A stretch of DNA of 64,000 nucleotides from Armigeres subalbatus (GCF_024139115.2 NW_026943003.1:1-64000), one strand, 5' to 3'; positions 1-11,290 are shown, counted from the stretch's first letter. Notes: generated from the sequence alone by a model not told the origin. Program-made: numbers and translations.

Positions 1-190
1 CACTGCTACCGCCCACATGGGTCTCAATGATGCACTGTTGGTTACTATCAACCCCCAAAGCCAACATTTTGCGCTTCTCGCAGGTGCGGATTCGCACTGC
101 TACCGCCCACATGGGTCTCAATGATGCACTGTTGGTTACTATCAACTCCCCACAAAGCCAACATTCTGCGCTCCTGCTGGTGCGGATTCG
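1..190. repeat. Head-to-tail duplication of a ~94-bp unit
   Basis: Bases 1-94 and 95-190 are nearly identical. Both start cactgctaccgcccacat and end gtgcggattcg, and they differ by a few substitutions and a 2-bp length change. The window cuts the left edge, so more copies may lie upstream. Any short open frame here follows from the duplication. No gene is recognised. Confidence 0.9.
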
Positions 191-499
191 CTATACCAGC
201 ACCCAGACTGGTCCCAGTTTCGTATTGGAAGTATTGATTTGTTCCCCTAAAATCCCATTTTCAAACCGCATGAAAAAATAGTTTATTTTGGGATACTTGG
301 GTCATACAGCCCTGCCGTCCTTCTTAGTCACACTTGGTCGACAACTAAGAAGCTTTGCCCAAATCCAAAAATTTCTATTAGTCTCTTTAGGCTATATGTG
401 TGCATGTGAGCGTGTATGTGTGTACAAAAAATAGTGTGCCGTACGGCCGAACACCTTTACAGTCTCTTTAAAATGCCCCACCCCCTTCCCCCTCCCATG

Positions 500-590
500 G
501 CTGTCACCAGGATTCGAACCTAGAGCATGAACAAAACCGTCAGAGAGATGCGGTGACGCTATACACTCCTCTATGGTTACTGTATGAAAT
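500..590 (-). repeat. tRNA-derived SINE head (pol III A and B boxes)
   Basis: On the minus strand a B-box-like GGTTCGAATCC lies at 520-510. Upstream at 573-557 is an A-box-like TAGAGGAGTGTATAGCG, the spacing expected for a tRNA promoter. The cloverleaf is degenerate, so this is better read as the head of a tRNA-derived SINE than as a tRNA gene. The body may run left towards about 390. No clear 3' tail was found. Confidence 0.45.
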
Positions 591-927
591 GTTTTTGTTA
601 TTGAATTAAGCCTCTCCTGACTGAAACCACACGAAAGGAATATGAGAGTGTGTTTTTTGTAGCCTTTCGCTTTTGTGTTCGTGATATGTGTGGATGTGTC
701 ATTTATTTTATCGTCGCTGAAAAATGCAAAAAAATAAACAAGAAACAAAAGAGAAAAGCGATAACTCTTTGTTTTCATATGCAGAGAATACAGACAATCT
801 TGTGTTCCATTTTATCTGCAGCTAATATGGTGGTAGTGTTGCGATAGATTGTATGTTTCGGAAGTAAAACACAATCCCTCGAGTAGCACATATGTTCCAA
901 GTCAGGTGTCGAAACTTATACACTGAG

Positions 928-1267
928 CATACTGGTCGTAAGTATTTCATACGACCAAACTTATGAGAATGTTTCATAAGAATTGAACTATGAAAATATT
1001 AAGATCATATTTCGGTCAAATTAATCTTTTTTATTGTATATCCAACAAGACGTTTCCCTGAAGCGTCGGTGGGTGTGTGGTGTGATCTCACGCCTCCTAA
1101 TCACGACGTCCACGGTTCGAAACCAGGTTACACTTTTTTTTAAACGAACATAAAATTTTTCATAAGATTGTCGTATAAAATGCATTCCATTAGTGAATCG
1201 TATGAAAATCATTTTCTTGTGGCGAAATTTCAAAAGAGAATCGTATGATCGTCTTACGACCAGTATG
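928..1267. mobile_element. 340-bp TIR element (MITE) with an internal pol III-like B box
   Basis: The termini form an imperfect inverted repeat of about 27 bp: catactggtcgtaag at 928-942 matches cttacgaccagtatg at 1253-1267, and both continue inward with tcgtatga-type sequence. No coding capacity is seen. At about 1112-1123 the plus strand reads GGTTCGAAACC after a tRNA-like stretch from about 1065, as if a SINE head lies inside the element or was captured by it. A convincing target-site duplication was not found. Confidence 0.65.
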
Positions 1268-1389
1268 TCCCTATATGTCTGAATTTGGTCACAATCACCA
1301 GATTTGATAGAAATGTGTTACTTGAGTCAATTCAACAGATTTTAAGCTCGCTCCAATTTAATTGCAATATTATACTTTTATATATCAGT

Positions 1390-1900
1390 ATCCTCAGAGT
1401 TGAACAAGAAATCTCTGGAGTAAGGTCTCAGCTTTACAAGAAATCTGTGGAGAAAGATCTCGGTCTAATGCGTAACCAAAGTTCTGTCGACTAGAATCGA
1501 AGTTTCAAAAGAGGTACACGCTATTTGTGGATTTTAGTATAAAATGGGATCACTACATATATCCTGCACTATTCTAGAAATATATGGAGTGAGGTTTAAA
1601 GTCAACATGCATAATCAAAGTTCTATCGACTTGTTTCAAAAGTGGTACAATCTGTTCATGGTCCTTGTAATAGAATATGACTACAGCATATGTTCTGCGA
1701 TATCCAAGAAATTCGGGAGTGAGATCTTAAGGCGTACACCCGTAATCAAAGGTCTTTTGAGAAGCTTCAAATATAATACATGTTTTTTGTGGATCTTAAA
1801 ATACTATGTGGCCTTGTCCCATTCATTTCCTTGGGAAATCTATCACACATAGGAATATGTACCATATTTGAAACAGTCTGGTAGATCTTCATTTACGATT
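1390..1900. repeat. Diverged tandem repeat, period about 135 bp
   Basis: The phrase (c/t)GTAA(c/t)CAAAGTTCTRTCGAC recurs at about 1471, 1609 and 1740. Each copy follows a shared lead-in (agaaat..g.gag..agatct) and precedes a shared ttcaaaag.ggtaca stretch. An inverted relic (gacctctggttacgcatg) lies near 2015. The copies are strongly diverged. The surrounding 1268-2107 is AT-rich, with no recognised gene. Confidence 0.5.
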
Positions 1901-2312
1901 GAAATCTTAAAGGATTACTTCAGAGATTTCTTGCATAGTTTTGAACACATGATAAAATACATTCTATTAAAAATACAAGAATAGCTTGTTCAAAATTTAA
2001 AACGGGCTAATAGACCTCTGGTTACGCATGTAGACCGTGTAAACAAACGCAACACTGATGGTATTCCCATCGTCCATGCTCTAAACGGTTGTATTAACCC
2101 TTAAATGTGCTATTTTGTTTTAAAACAACAAATCAAGACAAAATTTTCAAAACGACTTATCTGCTTTTGTAAACAAAGATTTGAACGACGATTTGACGAA
2201 TCTGATAGCTCTCCCATGCAAACCAACACCATCCATAGGTAGGTGAAGGTTTCCGCTACCTGTTGATGGTGTTGGTTTGCGTGGGCAAGCTATCAGATTC
2301 GTCAAATTGTCG

Positions 2313-3941
2313 TTTTTTTTTTTTTTATCTATTGTATTTATTTGACAGGCTCAGGCGTGTATAACACTTAACGGAGCCGAGACTCTTAATGATATTTACA
2401 ATCGATATCATCTTATTATCAACAGTTAGTAAGGGAAAGGGACAAAGACCAAGATACTCGTGGCGACTCAAGGTTAGATTGCGTAATTTGGTGATGGACG
2501 GGGTTGGGATTTAGGTTTGAGGTATTTCAGCTGCTCATCCGGGTATTTGACGCCATGTCTGGTTTGGTGTAGCGTCGTGCTCGGGTTTTGGTTCTTCAGG
2601 GAGCATCTTCCGGATGGCCAGAGCTTCATGGTACACGGAACAATGAGACAGAGACAAGAAAAATTGAGAAGAAAAAAATTGAAGTATTAAACTTTGATGT
2701 CAGACGAGCAAAGAAAGGCATAGATGGCCTGCAAAATAAACCACATCGCGATCTCACAAAACACTTCTTAGTTCCCGGAAGGGTTGTTTACCTCGGGCCA
2801 CAAGGGTATCCAATAGTTGCTCTTGAGGCGCCATTTTCCGTGCAATACCAAACTACGTGATCGATGTCATCGTAACCGGCTCCACACCTACAAAGATTGC
2901 TATCGACCAGGTTAATTCTATAGAGATGTGCGTTTAGTGAATAGTGATTGGACATAAGCCTCGACATCGTGCGAATGAAGCTCGGTTTAGGTTCTCATCT
3001 CTGAACCACGCTCGCGCAGAAACTTTAGGAACTATGGAAAATAGCCACCGTCCAAGTTCATTGTGCGATCAATTAATTTGCCAATTTTGAAAGGTACTCT
3101 GACGGACTAGTGGGGAAAACTCTCGTTGTTCGAGATTTGTCTTTCAAAAATTTCACCTTCCTGTGCGCCCACACCTTTGCTAGCGAGTCCGCCTTCTCAT
3201 TGCCATAGATTAGGCAATGGGATGGGACCCATACAAGGTGATCTTGAATGATCTTTCGACCAAATCACGCATCTGCTCTCTTATGTTTGTAAGAAAGTAA
3301 GATGCGTGCTTAACAGATTTCATCGACCGGAGTGCCTCGATAGAACTAAGACTATCCGAGAAGATGAAATAATGGTCTACGGGCTGATTGGAAATTATCC
3401 CAAAAGCGAAGTTAATTGCTGCCAGCTCAGCAACATAAACCGAACACGGTTCCTGAAGTTTTCGGAAGGTGGTTGAAGTTACATTGAAAACACCGAAGCC
3501 AGTGGATCCGTTAATGCGAGAGCCATCAGTGAAATATCTGTTGGTGCAATTGACATGTTCATATTTTTCAGAAAAAAGTGAGGGAATATATATTTGTCGA
3601 AGATGATCTGGTATTCCTTGAATAGCATGTTTCATGGACAGATCGTATTCAATAGAGGAACTGTCGTTGGTGAAGTGAACTCTTGGTGGGTTATAACATG
3701 GAAGACAAAGATCTGACGATATGTAGTTGAGATAAACTCTCAGAAATCTTGACTGATGAACCAGCTCAAGCATATTATCGAAGTTTTCTAACACAAGTGT
3801 GTTACTTGTTCCACATTTGATCAGTATTCGAAGTGAGAGTTCCCAGTAGCGGTGCTTTAGAGGAGTGACTCCAGCAAGCACCTCCAGGCTCATATTATGC
3901 GTTGAATGCATACAGCCAAGGGCAATACGCAAACAACGATA
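2313..3941 (-). mobile_element. 5'-truncated non-LTR retrotransposon with RNase H
   Basis: The element lies on the minus strand. Its poly(A) tail reads as a T-run at 2313-2326, and it is bracketed by an 11-bp TSD (2302-2312 and 3942-3952). Only the C-terminal part of ORF2 and the 3'UTR remain. An RNase H domain after the RT is typical of I-clade-like LINEs, so I/Loner-like is likely but not proven. The 3'UTR occupies roughly 2313-2690. Confidence 0.85.
2690..3941 (-). pseudogene. LINE ORF2 C-terminus: RNase H domain plus CCHC-type motif
   Basis: The minus-strand frame starting near 3932 shows RNase H type I landmarks: a YFTDGSRINGSTGFG block (first catalytic Asp), VYVAELAAINFAF (Glu) and YFIFSDSLSSIEAL (Asp). 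The expected last catalytic block (WVPSHCLIYGNEKADSLA) appears only in another frame at about 3230-3180, so there is a frameshift near 3240. Further downstream a C-x-C-x7-H-x4-C motif (CRCGAGYDDIDHVVWYC) lies near 2890-2840, as at the C-terminus of many LINE ORF2 proteins. The enzyme would remove RNA from the RNA:cDNA hybrid during retrotransposition. The copy is dead: 5' truncated and frameshifted. Confidence 0.8.
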
Positions 3942-4097
3942 TCAAATTGTCGTTTGAATCTTTGTTTACAAAAGCAGATAAGTCGTTTTGAAAATTTTGC
4001 TTTGAAATATTAAATGATCAAGGAAATGATCCATTTAAGTAAAGCATTCCAATAAAACGGCGATAATCTTGCACTATATCGGTTGTGTCTAGACATT

Positions 4098-5372
4098 CGT
4101 GTATATAAGACCTCCTCATGTTTTCAAAAAGTATCAAAATTCAACTGGTCAGCCCAGAATCACAATTCTTATGATAAAATAAGTCTCCTGTCAAATTTTC
4201 AGCTAATTCGGATAAAAATTGAGGTGGCTCAAGTCGATTTAGTGTTTCTGGGCTATTTTAATTTTGAAAAATCTAACATGAGATATAAACGTCAAAACTA
4301 TCGCAACAACCTCTATACGGAATCTATTGGTGTCCTCTACAAGTCTTGTGAACATTGCGATTCGTTACGTTTACGTTTTGTCCATGTTAAAGCGATTTTA
4401 TGCTTTTAGGTGCATAAAAATACTGTTTCCCCAAAAGTCGTTGCTCTACAAAATTCTTGAGTTTATAACAAATGATTGTTAATTTATTATATTTTTTTTA
4501 TTATCTTTATTAAAGAGGTTTTCGGCCCTTGACCGGTTCACCTCATAATTTATTATATTATTATTCCTCTTTTTCCCTGAAATTTGAGTCATAGAATTGC
4601 CCATTTGCGATTTACCGTTAAATTCCTGGAAATCAGAAGCTGAACATTTGTCATAAATTTGCACGCTGAGATTTCTTCAAACAAGTTGTTCAAACAAAGA
4701 AGCTTCGATTTCACTTGTTACTACGATGCACTCAATGTTAAAAGCATGCAGACATATGGTGAAATTAACAAAATTTGGAAGTCGTTTGTTGTAAGCATCA
4801 AATATCATATGATTTGATTTATGTTTTGTTCGAACAACTTGCTTGAAGAAATCCTAACGTGCAAATTCATGACAAATGTTCAGCTTCTGATTTTTAAGAA
4901 TTTAACGGTAAATCGCACATGGGTAATTATATCACTCAAATTTCCAGGGAAAAAAGAGGAATAATAATATAATAACATAATAACAATCATTTGTTATAAA
5001 CTCAAGAATATTGTAGAACAACGACTTTGGGGGAAACAGTATTTTATGCACTTAAAAGCTTAAACATCACTTTAATATGGACAAAACGTAAACGTAACGA
5101 ATCGCAAATGTTCACAAGACTTGTAGAGTACACCAATAGCTTCCGTATATAGAGGTTGTTGCGATAGTTTTTGACGTTTATATCTCATGTTAGATTTTTC
5201 CAAAAATTAAAATAGCCCAAAACACTAAATCGACTTGAGCCTCCTCGAATTTCTATCCGAATTAGCTGAAAATTTGACAGGAGACTTATTTTAGCATAAG
5301 TATTGTGATTATGGGCTGACCGGTTGAATGTTTGATACTTTTGAAAACATGAAGAGGTCTAGTGTATATATT
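4098..5372. repeat. 1.27-kb near-palindrome (large foldback element)
   Basis: The left arm (about 4098-4705) is inverted as the right arm (about 4825-5372) around a spacer of about 120 bp. Matching landmarks include acaaatgattgtt (4468-4480) with aacaatcatttgtt (about 4983) and caactggtcagccc (about 4143) with gggctgaccggttg (about 5312). The left arm is longer because of a 53-bp insertion. No protein is encoded. The target-site duplication was not identified. Confidence 0.85.
4494..4546 (-). mobile_element. 53-bp LINE 3' tail with 13-bp TSD
   Basis: This insertion is present only in the left arm of the 4.1-5.4 kb palindrome. It reads on the minus strand as a short 3'UTR ending aataaagataataaaaaa. 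It is flanked by direct repeats of aatttattatatt at 4481-4493 and 4547-4559. It is an extreme case of 5' truncation. Confidence 0.75.
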
Positions 5373-5376
5373 GGTA

Positions 5377-5428
5377 AATGATTCATTGCGCTCAATGTTT
5401 TACTTGCCAGAAAACGCAATGAATCATT
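5377..5428. repeat. Short perfect inverted repeat
   Basis: aatgattcattgcg (5377-5390) is repeated in inverse as cgcaatgaatcatt (5415-5428) around a 24-bp loop, directly beside the right end of the large palindrome. It may be a subterminal part of that element or a small independent hairpin. Confidence 0.7.
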
Positions 5429-5789
5429 GTATTTGGGGATGCGGGACGCGAAGTCTGTCAGAATAAAAACTGAATAGAGTTTATTACCAGTATCACAGAT
5501 GAAAGATTGAAATCGTTACATCAAATGCAATTCAGAAACCAAAAAACCCCACCACTGATTCTGGCAACTTGTATTGTTATAACGGCGCCGGTCAAGTCCT
5601 TATAGTCAGTTGGGAAAAGAGAGGAATGCTAGTATGTAGTAGTAGTAGTGTTTACTATTTTTGTGATTTTTTCAGCAGTGAGCACGCATGTTGACAAAAA
5701 GAAGCGACGAATTTGGTGCCGTATTACTTTTGTTTAGCGATGAGATGGATATATGTACAGTGAGATGGAGATCGGAACATTTCCCTAAT
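5429..5789. other. Unassigned spacer
   Basis: This is mixed AT-rich sequence with a short gta trinucleotide run at about 5636-5650. No recognised gene or repeat termini were seen. Confidence 0.5.
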
Positions 5790-6041
5790 CACAGACAAAC
5801 AGACATAACACTCATGAAGTTCTCATCGTTCACTAATTTACTGGTCAATTTAAAAATCATTAGTTGGCCAATCCATCATTCGTGGCGCGCACATCGGATT
5901 TGCTCGAGTTTGACATTTGCTCACTACCGCCATCTGGTGCGTGATTTGCCCAACTTAGTGAAAACAACAGATGTCGTTAGTGTGTGTACGACTATGAATT
6001 TGATGAGTGAATGTTCAATGTGTTATGTCTGTTTGTCTGTG
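5790..6041. mobile_element. 252-bp MITE, 22-bp perfect TIRs, CCCTAAT TSD
   Basis: The terminal inverted repeats (cacagacaaacagacata... at 5790-5811, and its inverse at 6020-6041) match over 22 bp. A 7-bp direct repeat ccctaat flanks the element at 5783-5789 and 6042-6048. No transposase is encoded. A second, diverged copy in the opposite sense lies at 12655-12907. The superfamily is not certain, because hAT elements normally give 8 bp. Confidence 0.9.
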
Positions 6042-6489
6042 CCCTAATTGTTGCGAACCCAAAACAAAAGTTGTGACATTCTTTGTATTAAGCGTTTTGT
6101 ATGAAACATCGTTTGCAAACCACTCAGAGAATATTATATTTCTTATGCCAGCAAATTGCATAAGTGCGGTTTATTTGGTTTCGATTAATACATCTAAACG
6201 ATTCTCCTTACTCCTTCATATGATAATTGTCAGATTCATATAACATAAAACGAAGATAATGGTAGTCTTTTATCACTACTCATCTCTCATCTGGTATACA
6301 GTCCAGATGGCAAGCGCGTCAGTCGAATAGCGCAAGGGCTTGGTGGAGAGTTCAATTATATTTTTAGGCCGATTTTTTCACATGGTATGAAAACTAAGAA
6401 ATAGTGTATTCACACCATAATGAGTTCGATACCATATGTTTGTATTGTCAGAACTCATAACTTGTTACTTTGAGCGACATTTATTTCAA

Positions 6490-6562
6490 AAAGTGGAAAC
6501 AGTTGAGTGTTGACGGAAAGGTCTTACAATTTGCAGACCTAAGTTCGATTCTCAGGTTGTTT
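6490..6562 (+). repeat. tRNA-like SINE head
   Basis: A candidate anticodon stem (ggtct/agacc, about 6520-6539) is followed by a T-arm-like taagttcgattctcagg and then a T-run at about 6560. This resembles a tRNA-derived SINE head. The A box is weak and no 3' body is recognised. Confidence 0.35.
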
Positions 6563-6734
6563 TTTTTTTAATTAAAAGTTTATAAAGTACAACATGTAAA
6601 CTCAAACACATGTTTTGAGATCACGAATGAAATAAAAATGAAATGTTTTTAAAAACTTGCTTTCAATAATGCCATTCATTATTGATAAAGGTTAATCAAT
6701 AATAAAAAACTGAAGAATTTTTCTCAAGGACTTT

Positions 6735-7955
6735 TTTCTGAAATTCTCATTGGAATTCCTCCAAGTACTTTTCATGAATTACTTCGAGAATTTCCACAAA
6801 ACTCCTTTCGAATATCACATAGAATTTCCACGCCCGGAAATTTCTCCAGATTTTTTTCTGAGAATGCTTACGGAAATTCAATTGCGAATTTCTCCAGAAA
6901 ATACCTCCACGTAGTTTCCGAAACATTCGTCCAAGAATCCACCTGGAAAATCGTTTTCAAATTTGTCAGTAATACCTTCGGAAATTTCCCTTAACACTCC
7001 CTAAAAAAATCTTCTGGAATCCACATGAAAACTCCTCTGTAAATTATAAGGCATTTTATGAGACAGATTGAAACAGCTGTTTCTCTCGTGCTTATCTACT
7101 TTGGCAAATAGTGGGAGCGCGTTTGTTTGGTTAATTCACGCTGAACATTCCAATGGGTCGGATCATCACTTCTACCTAGTTTTTTTTTGGTTTCTAGAGC
7201 TTAAGAACAAAGCTTTTCATACCATTTCCAATACGTGTTGCTAGATTATTCATACTATTGCATTCTTAGCATAAAATGCTGAAGAAAACATTATTAAAAC
7301 AAATTAAAAGTTAGAAAAATTATTTTGTGTTTGGACATAACTAGATGTTCACGCAGAATTATACCAAAACAAAACATTAAATTACATGTAATCGGGCCGC
7401 CGCGAAACGTCTCATAAAATACCTTATATCCAGCTGGGAATTTTTGACGAAATTTCTGATTAATTTCCCATTGGACATCATGGAAAAGTTACCGAAAAAA
7501 ATCTGAAGGAATTGAAGTATTTCTAAAAGAAATTCGAAAAGAATTTCCTGTTTCGAATTAGATTTTTTTTAAATAAATTCTTGAAATAACTTCGGGCGGA
7601 TTTCTCGATAGGCTTCTATATTCTCGACGGAATTACTAAAAGAAGTATTTTGAAATGGAGTTCCTTAAAAAAAAGAATCTTTTCGAGTTTCCAAATTAAA
7701 TTACTTGTCATAAGACAACACCAATGAAAAAGAAGAATATGAAATTGACTGAAAATATGTATTTCCTATAGGATGAACCAGTAGAAATGTTCAGTACGAA
7801 ACTCGTTAACTTACTGGTTTAATACTCGTTCAATAGCCATCGGCGTGGTGAAAAATATTCATGCGGCGGCTCGCCGATTAATTTTCGACGGCGGCGGCGA
7901 CGTGAGAAAATCACCGGCTGCGGCGGCGGCATGACGCAGCGGCGCACAGGTCTTC
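6735..7955. repeat. Relic of the palindromic TTCC minisatellite with GCC-rich module
   Basis: 6735-7040 and 7430-7690 are built from degenerate gaaattcctc / ggaatttc words, a decayed form of the 24-bp minisatellite at 21.0-23.9 kb. At 7845-7955 follows a GCC/CGG-rich module ending gcgcacaggtct, the same ending as the GCC module at 24.00-24.10 kb in the intact giant foldback. I infer that this is an old copy of that family, later interrupted by the MITE at 7047-7426. Confidence 0.6.
7047..7426. mobile_element. ~380-bp TIR MITE, probable TA TSD
   Basis: taaggcattttatgagac (7047-7064) and gtctcataaaatacctta (7409-7426) are inverted with one mismatch. The outermost TA on each side is compatible with a TA duplication, as in Tc1/mariner- or other TA-targeting elements. 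The interior is AT-rich and has no ORF of note. Confidence 0.7.
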
Positions 7956-9640
7956 ATTATGCAGTAATCCATGTGGTACCATACGGTACAATCACACCAT
8001 ACTGCTACACCACACCACAATTAGCCTTACTAATCTTCTTTCACTTTCACTTTATGAAATCCTGATTCAGGATTTAAATAACACTTTCTTCTCATTTCTT
8101 CTTTCCGCAGCAAAACGAAGTGCACATATAAATTCAATAAACCCCAATTCACTGAAAAAAAGCCCGCCCCCCGACCGCACCTACCGTCACTTGCGCGATA
8201 AATTCAAATGAACACCACTAAAGAAGAAAACACAGTCTATATTCAGCTGATGGTACTGTTATTTATGTTTTTCTTCAAAACTATCACGAAATAGTTACAA
8301 ACAACGCGAACCGCACGCCCGACCGACGACCGTGTTGACAAGACTTGAACTGTTCCATTCGATTTACCCGCCGTGGAAGGCAACACGAACCGCACGAAGA
8401 CTCTGAGCGGGTGGTTCGTTTGCACGCTTAAGTTAATCAACATAGTTTTGTATACACATAACGGGCATTTCATGAGATAAAATTATTATGTGAATGGTAA
8501 ATTAACCAACAATGGATCTCCTAGCACCTGCATTTCACTATTGCTACTATTGTGGTGTCAAATTGTTGATTCATTGTTATTATTGTTTCAGTTGAAATTA
8601 GAATGGACCGCAAAAACCGCCGCTATGAAATTAACAGATCGTGCCACCGTAGACATGTTCTGTCAAAAGCACATGAATAGAAATACATATGCGTATACAG
8701 AGCCGCCGTTGTTCTGATGCGGAGAGTGCTAAATGAGATACCTTGATTGATCCATTTCGATCTCGCGAAAACTGATTTTATTCGCGTTCAACTTATAGCG
8801 CATCATTGCGCATGTAGTACATATTGTTTGCAACCAGATGCGCTATGCAGCGCACCAGATGCGCAGTAATAAAACTTGCGACTAATAGGAGAAACATTGA
8901 TTTTCGCGAGTAAAAGATACCAGCAAAATACAGCAGTTACCCTTCCTGGCAATCTGAAATGAAACCTTGGGCCTGAAGGTTACACAAAAAAGCTAAAAAC
9001 TCAACAGCGCAGATACCACAATTGGCAGGATTATTTGCTTCGTCGCATGAATCAAATCTCTTAGGCTAGAGCTAGACCCCTTTTGCTTTATTTTATTATG
9101 AGTAATCGAACTGATTGCTCAATTCAATATGAGGAGAATTATTGAGAGGAAATGGAGAATTCAAAGATTCTACCATCCTTTTTTGTTAATGCTCAAGGTA
9201 TAGCAACGTGGAAACGAGACCTTCTGAAGGTTTTTTTTTTCAGAACGGTGTCCTTGCAGGCAGAGTGTATGTAATTAAGAGTGGCGACGATACTGTCAGA
9301 ATTGGAACAAAATTCATCTGTCATTCCCATATAAAATTGTGTTCCAAACGAGCAGGAGACCTGTCAAATGCGGCACACTCTGCTTGCAGGATCACCACCG
9401 CTTGGCGGAATTTTTCTTTGCAAATGGCTCCAACGTAAAACGGAGGCACATGTAAGGGGATCAATAGGTACAAAAAGCTCTGAGAAGTGCTGTTGAAATT
9501 AAAATAGCATTGGGTAGCATTAAAAACTTCCTGCAACATTGTGCATATTGCACAGAGAGAAGGGTAACGATGGTAAACGGGGTAACGGGAACGGCTTGTT
9601 TATTCATTTTTTATTTTTATTTATAGAACAACTAGGATTT
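7956..9640. other. Unassigned AT-rich region with a small TIR pair
   Basis: No gene is recognised. A 10-bp perfect inverted pair (ctcgcgaaaa 8762-8771, ttttcgcgag 8901-8910) could mark a ~150-bp MITE, but no duplication was seen. A second inverted pair lies at about 9255 (gcaggcagagtgt) and 9373 (acactctgcttgc). Short open frames at 8243-8473 (minus) and 8490-8717 (plus) show no domain. Confidence 0.4.
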
Positions 9641-9644
9641 AGCT

Positions 9645-11290
9645 AGTCGCACTGCAGCAAGGTACCCGGCAGAAAGTGGAACGTTATAGACGGAATCGGA
9701 GACAGCAGACCCGTCTTTTCAGGAGAAGAAACGCCGCCTGTTAGAGGCGGAGTGCGAGGAGATGGAACAGCTGTGGCGTTCTCAAGAAACACGCAAGTTC
9801 TATCCGAAGCTCAACGCATCCCGCAAAGGCTTCGTGCCGCTAACCGAAATGTGAAGGGATAAGAATGGAAGCATCTTCACGGACGAACGTGTGGTGATCG
9901 AAAGGTGGAAGCAGCACTACGAGAAACATTTGAGTGAAGTGAAAGTGAAGGCAGCGGAGGAGATGACTACGTCAGTTCAGCGGACGATGGAAGCCAACCA
10001 GCCCCCTTGAGGGGAAGTTAAGGATGCCATCCAACAGATAAAGACCAATAAAGCAGCTGGTAAGGATGGTATCGGAGCTGAGCTCATCAAGATCGGCCCG
10101 GAAAAGCTAGCCACTCGCCTGCACAAATTGATAGTCAGAATCTGGGAAACTGAACAGCTACCGGAGGAGTGGAAGGAAGGGTTATATGCCCCATCTACAA
10201 GAAAGGCGGCAAGCGGGAATGTGAGAACTTTCGACCGATCACCATCCTTAATGCCGCCTACAAAGTGTTATCCCAGATCTTTTTCCGTCATCTGTCACCA
10301 TTAGTGAATGAGTTCGTGGAATTTATCAAGCCGGCTTAGTTGACGGCTGCTCGACAACGGACCAGATCTTTACTGTACGGCAAATCCTATAAAATGTCGT
10401 GAATACCAGGTCCCAACGCACCATCTGTTCGTTGATTTAAAGGCGGTATATGACAGTATAGACCGCGCAAAGCTATGGAAAATTATGGACGAGCACAGCT
10501 TCCCTGGGAAGCTTACCAGACCAAAGCAACGGTGGATGGTGTGCAAAACTGTGTGAAGATTTCGGGCGAACACTCCAGTTCGTTCAAATCACGCCGGGGA
10601 CTAAGACAAGGTGATGGACTTTACTGCCTGTTGTTCAACTTTGGTGTCATACGGAGAGCCGGGTTTTCAACAGATGCAGTTAATTTATTTGTTTCGCGGA
10701 TGACATGGACATTGTCGGCCGAACATTTGCAAAGGTGGCAGAACTGTACACCTGCAGACAAAGTACATGCTTGTGGGCGGAACCGAGCGCGACAGGGCCC
10801 GCCTGGGGAAGCAGTGTTACGATAGACAGGGGATACCTTCGAGGTGGTCGAGGAATTCGTCTACCTCGGATCCTTGATAACGGCTGATAACAATGTTAGT
10901 CGTGAAATACGAAAGCGCATCATTTGTGGAAGTCGGGCCTACTGCGGGGTTCAGAAGAAACTGCGATCAAAAAAGATTCGCCACCGCACCAAATGTGTCA
11001 TGTACAAGACGTTAATAAGACCTGTTGTCCTCTACGGACATAAAACATGAACAATGCTCTAGGAGGACTTGCAAGCACTCGGAATATTCGAGAGACGGGT
11101 GCTTAGGACCATCTTTGGCGGTGTGCAAGAAGACGGTGTGTGGCGGCGAAGAATGAACCACGAGCTCTCCCAGCTCTACGGCGAACCCCCAGTATTCAGA
11201 AGGTAGCTAAAGCTGGAAGGGTACGATGGGCAGGACATGTTGCAAGAATGGCGGACAGCAGTAATCTTGGGCCAGTCTACCGTATTGTAG
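9645..11290 (+). pseudogene. Degenerate APE/RT LINE copy (linker, RT, C-terminus)
   Basis: Plus-strand frames, joined across several frameshifts and stops, read as the middle and C-terminal part of a non-LTR retrotransposon ORF2. They show a basic linker (about 9650-9850), EVKDAIQQIKTNKAAGKDGI (about 10018), the RT palm motif FADD at 10693-10704, FEVVEEFVYLGSL (about 10830) and the C-terminal KVAKAGRVRWAGHVARM block (about 11200). The same family is present on the minus strand at 47.99-49.60 kb, and a related one at 52.03-53.17 kb. The protein would reverse-transcribe its own RNA at a nicked target. The copy is dead and 5' truncated. The clade is not certain. Confidence 0.85.

Larger units (their letters stand above)
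2130..4008. mobile_element. Foldback MITE (~230 bp) split by a LINE insertion
   Basis: The outer arm (caaaattttcaaaacgac, about 2138-2192) is inverted at about 3946-3999. An inner arm of about 50 bp (2184-2233) folds onto 2262-2312 around a short loop. Before disruption the element would have been about 230 bp, with arms of roughly 100 bp. It is cut at 2312/3953 by a minus-strand LINE that left an 11-bp duplication, tcaaattgtcg, on each side. Confidence 0.8.

Noticed and set aside
1060..1130. Functional tRNA gene at 1.06-1.13 kb
   Set aside because: It has a B-box-like sequence but a weak A box and no complete cloverleaf. It is better explained as a SINE-like block.
8243..8717. Small frames on both strands with GC-richer sequence
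   Set aside because: No domain, no signal peptide and no convincing splice context.
8762..8910. Small MITE with ctcgcgaaaa ends
   Set aside because: Only 10 bp are inverted and no target duplication was found. Kept as a note within the unassigned region.
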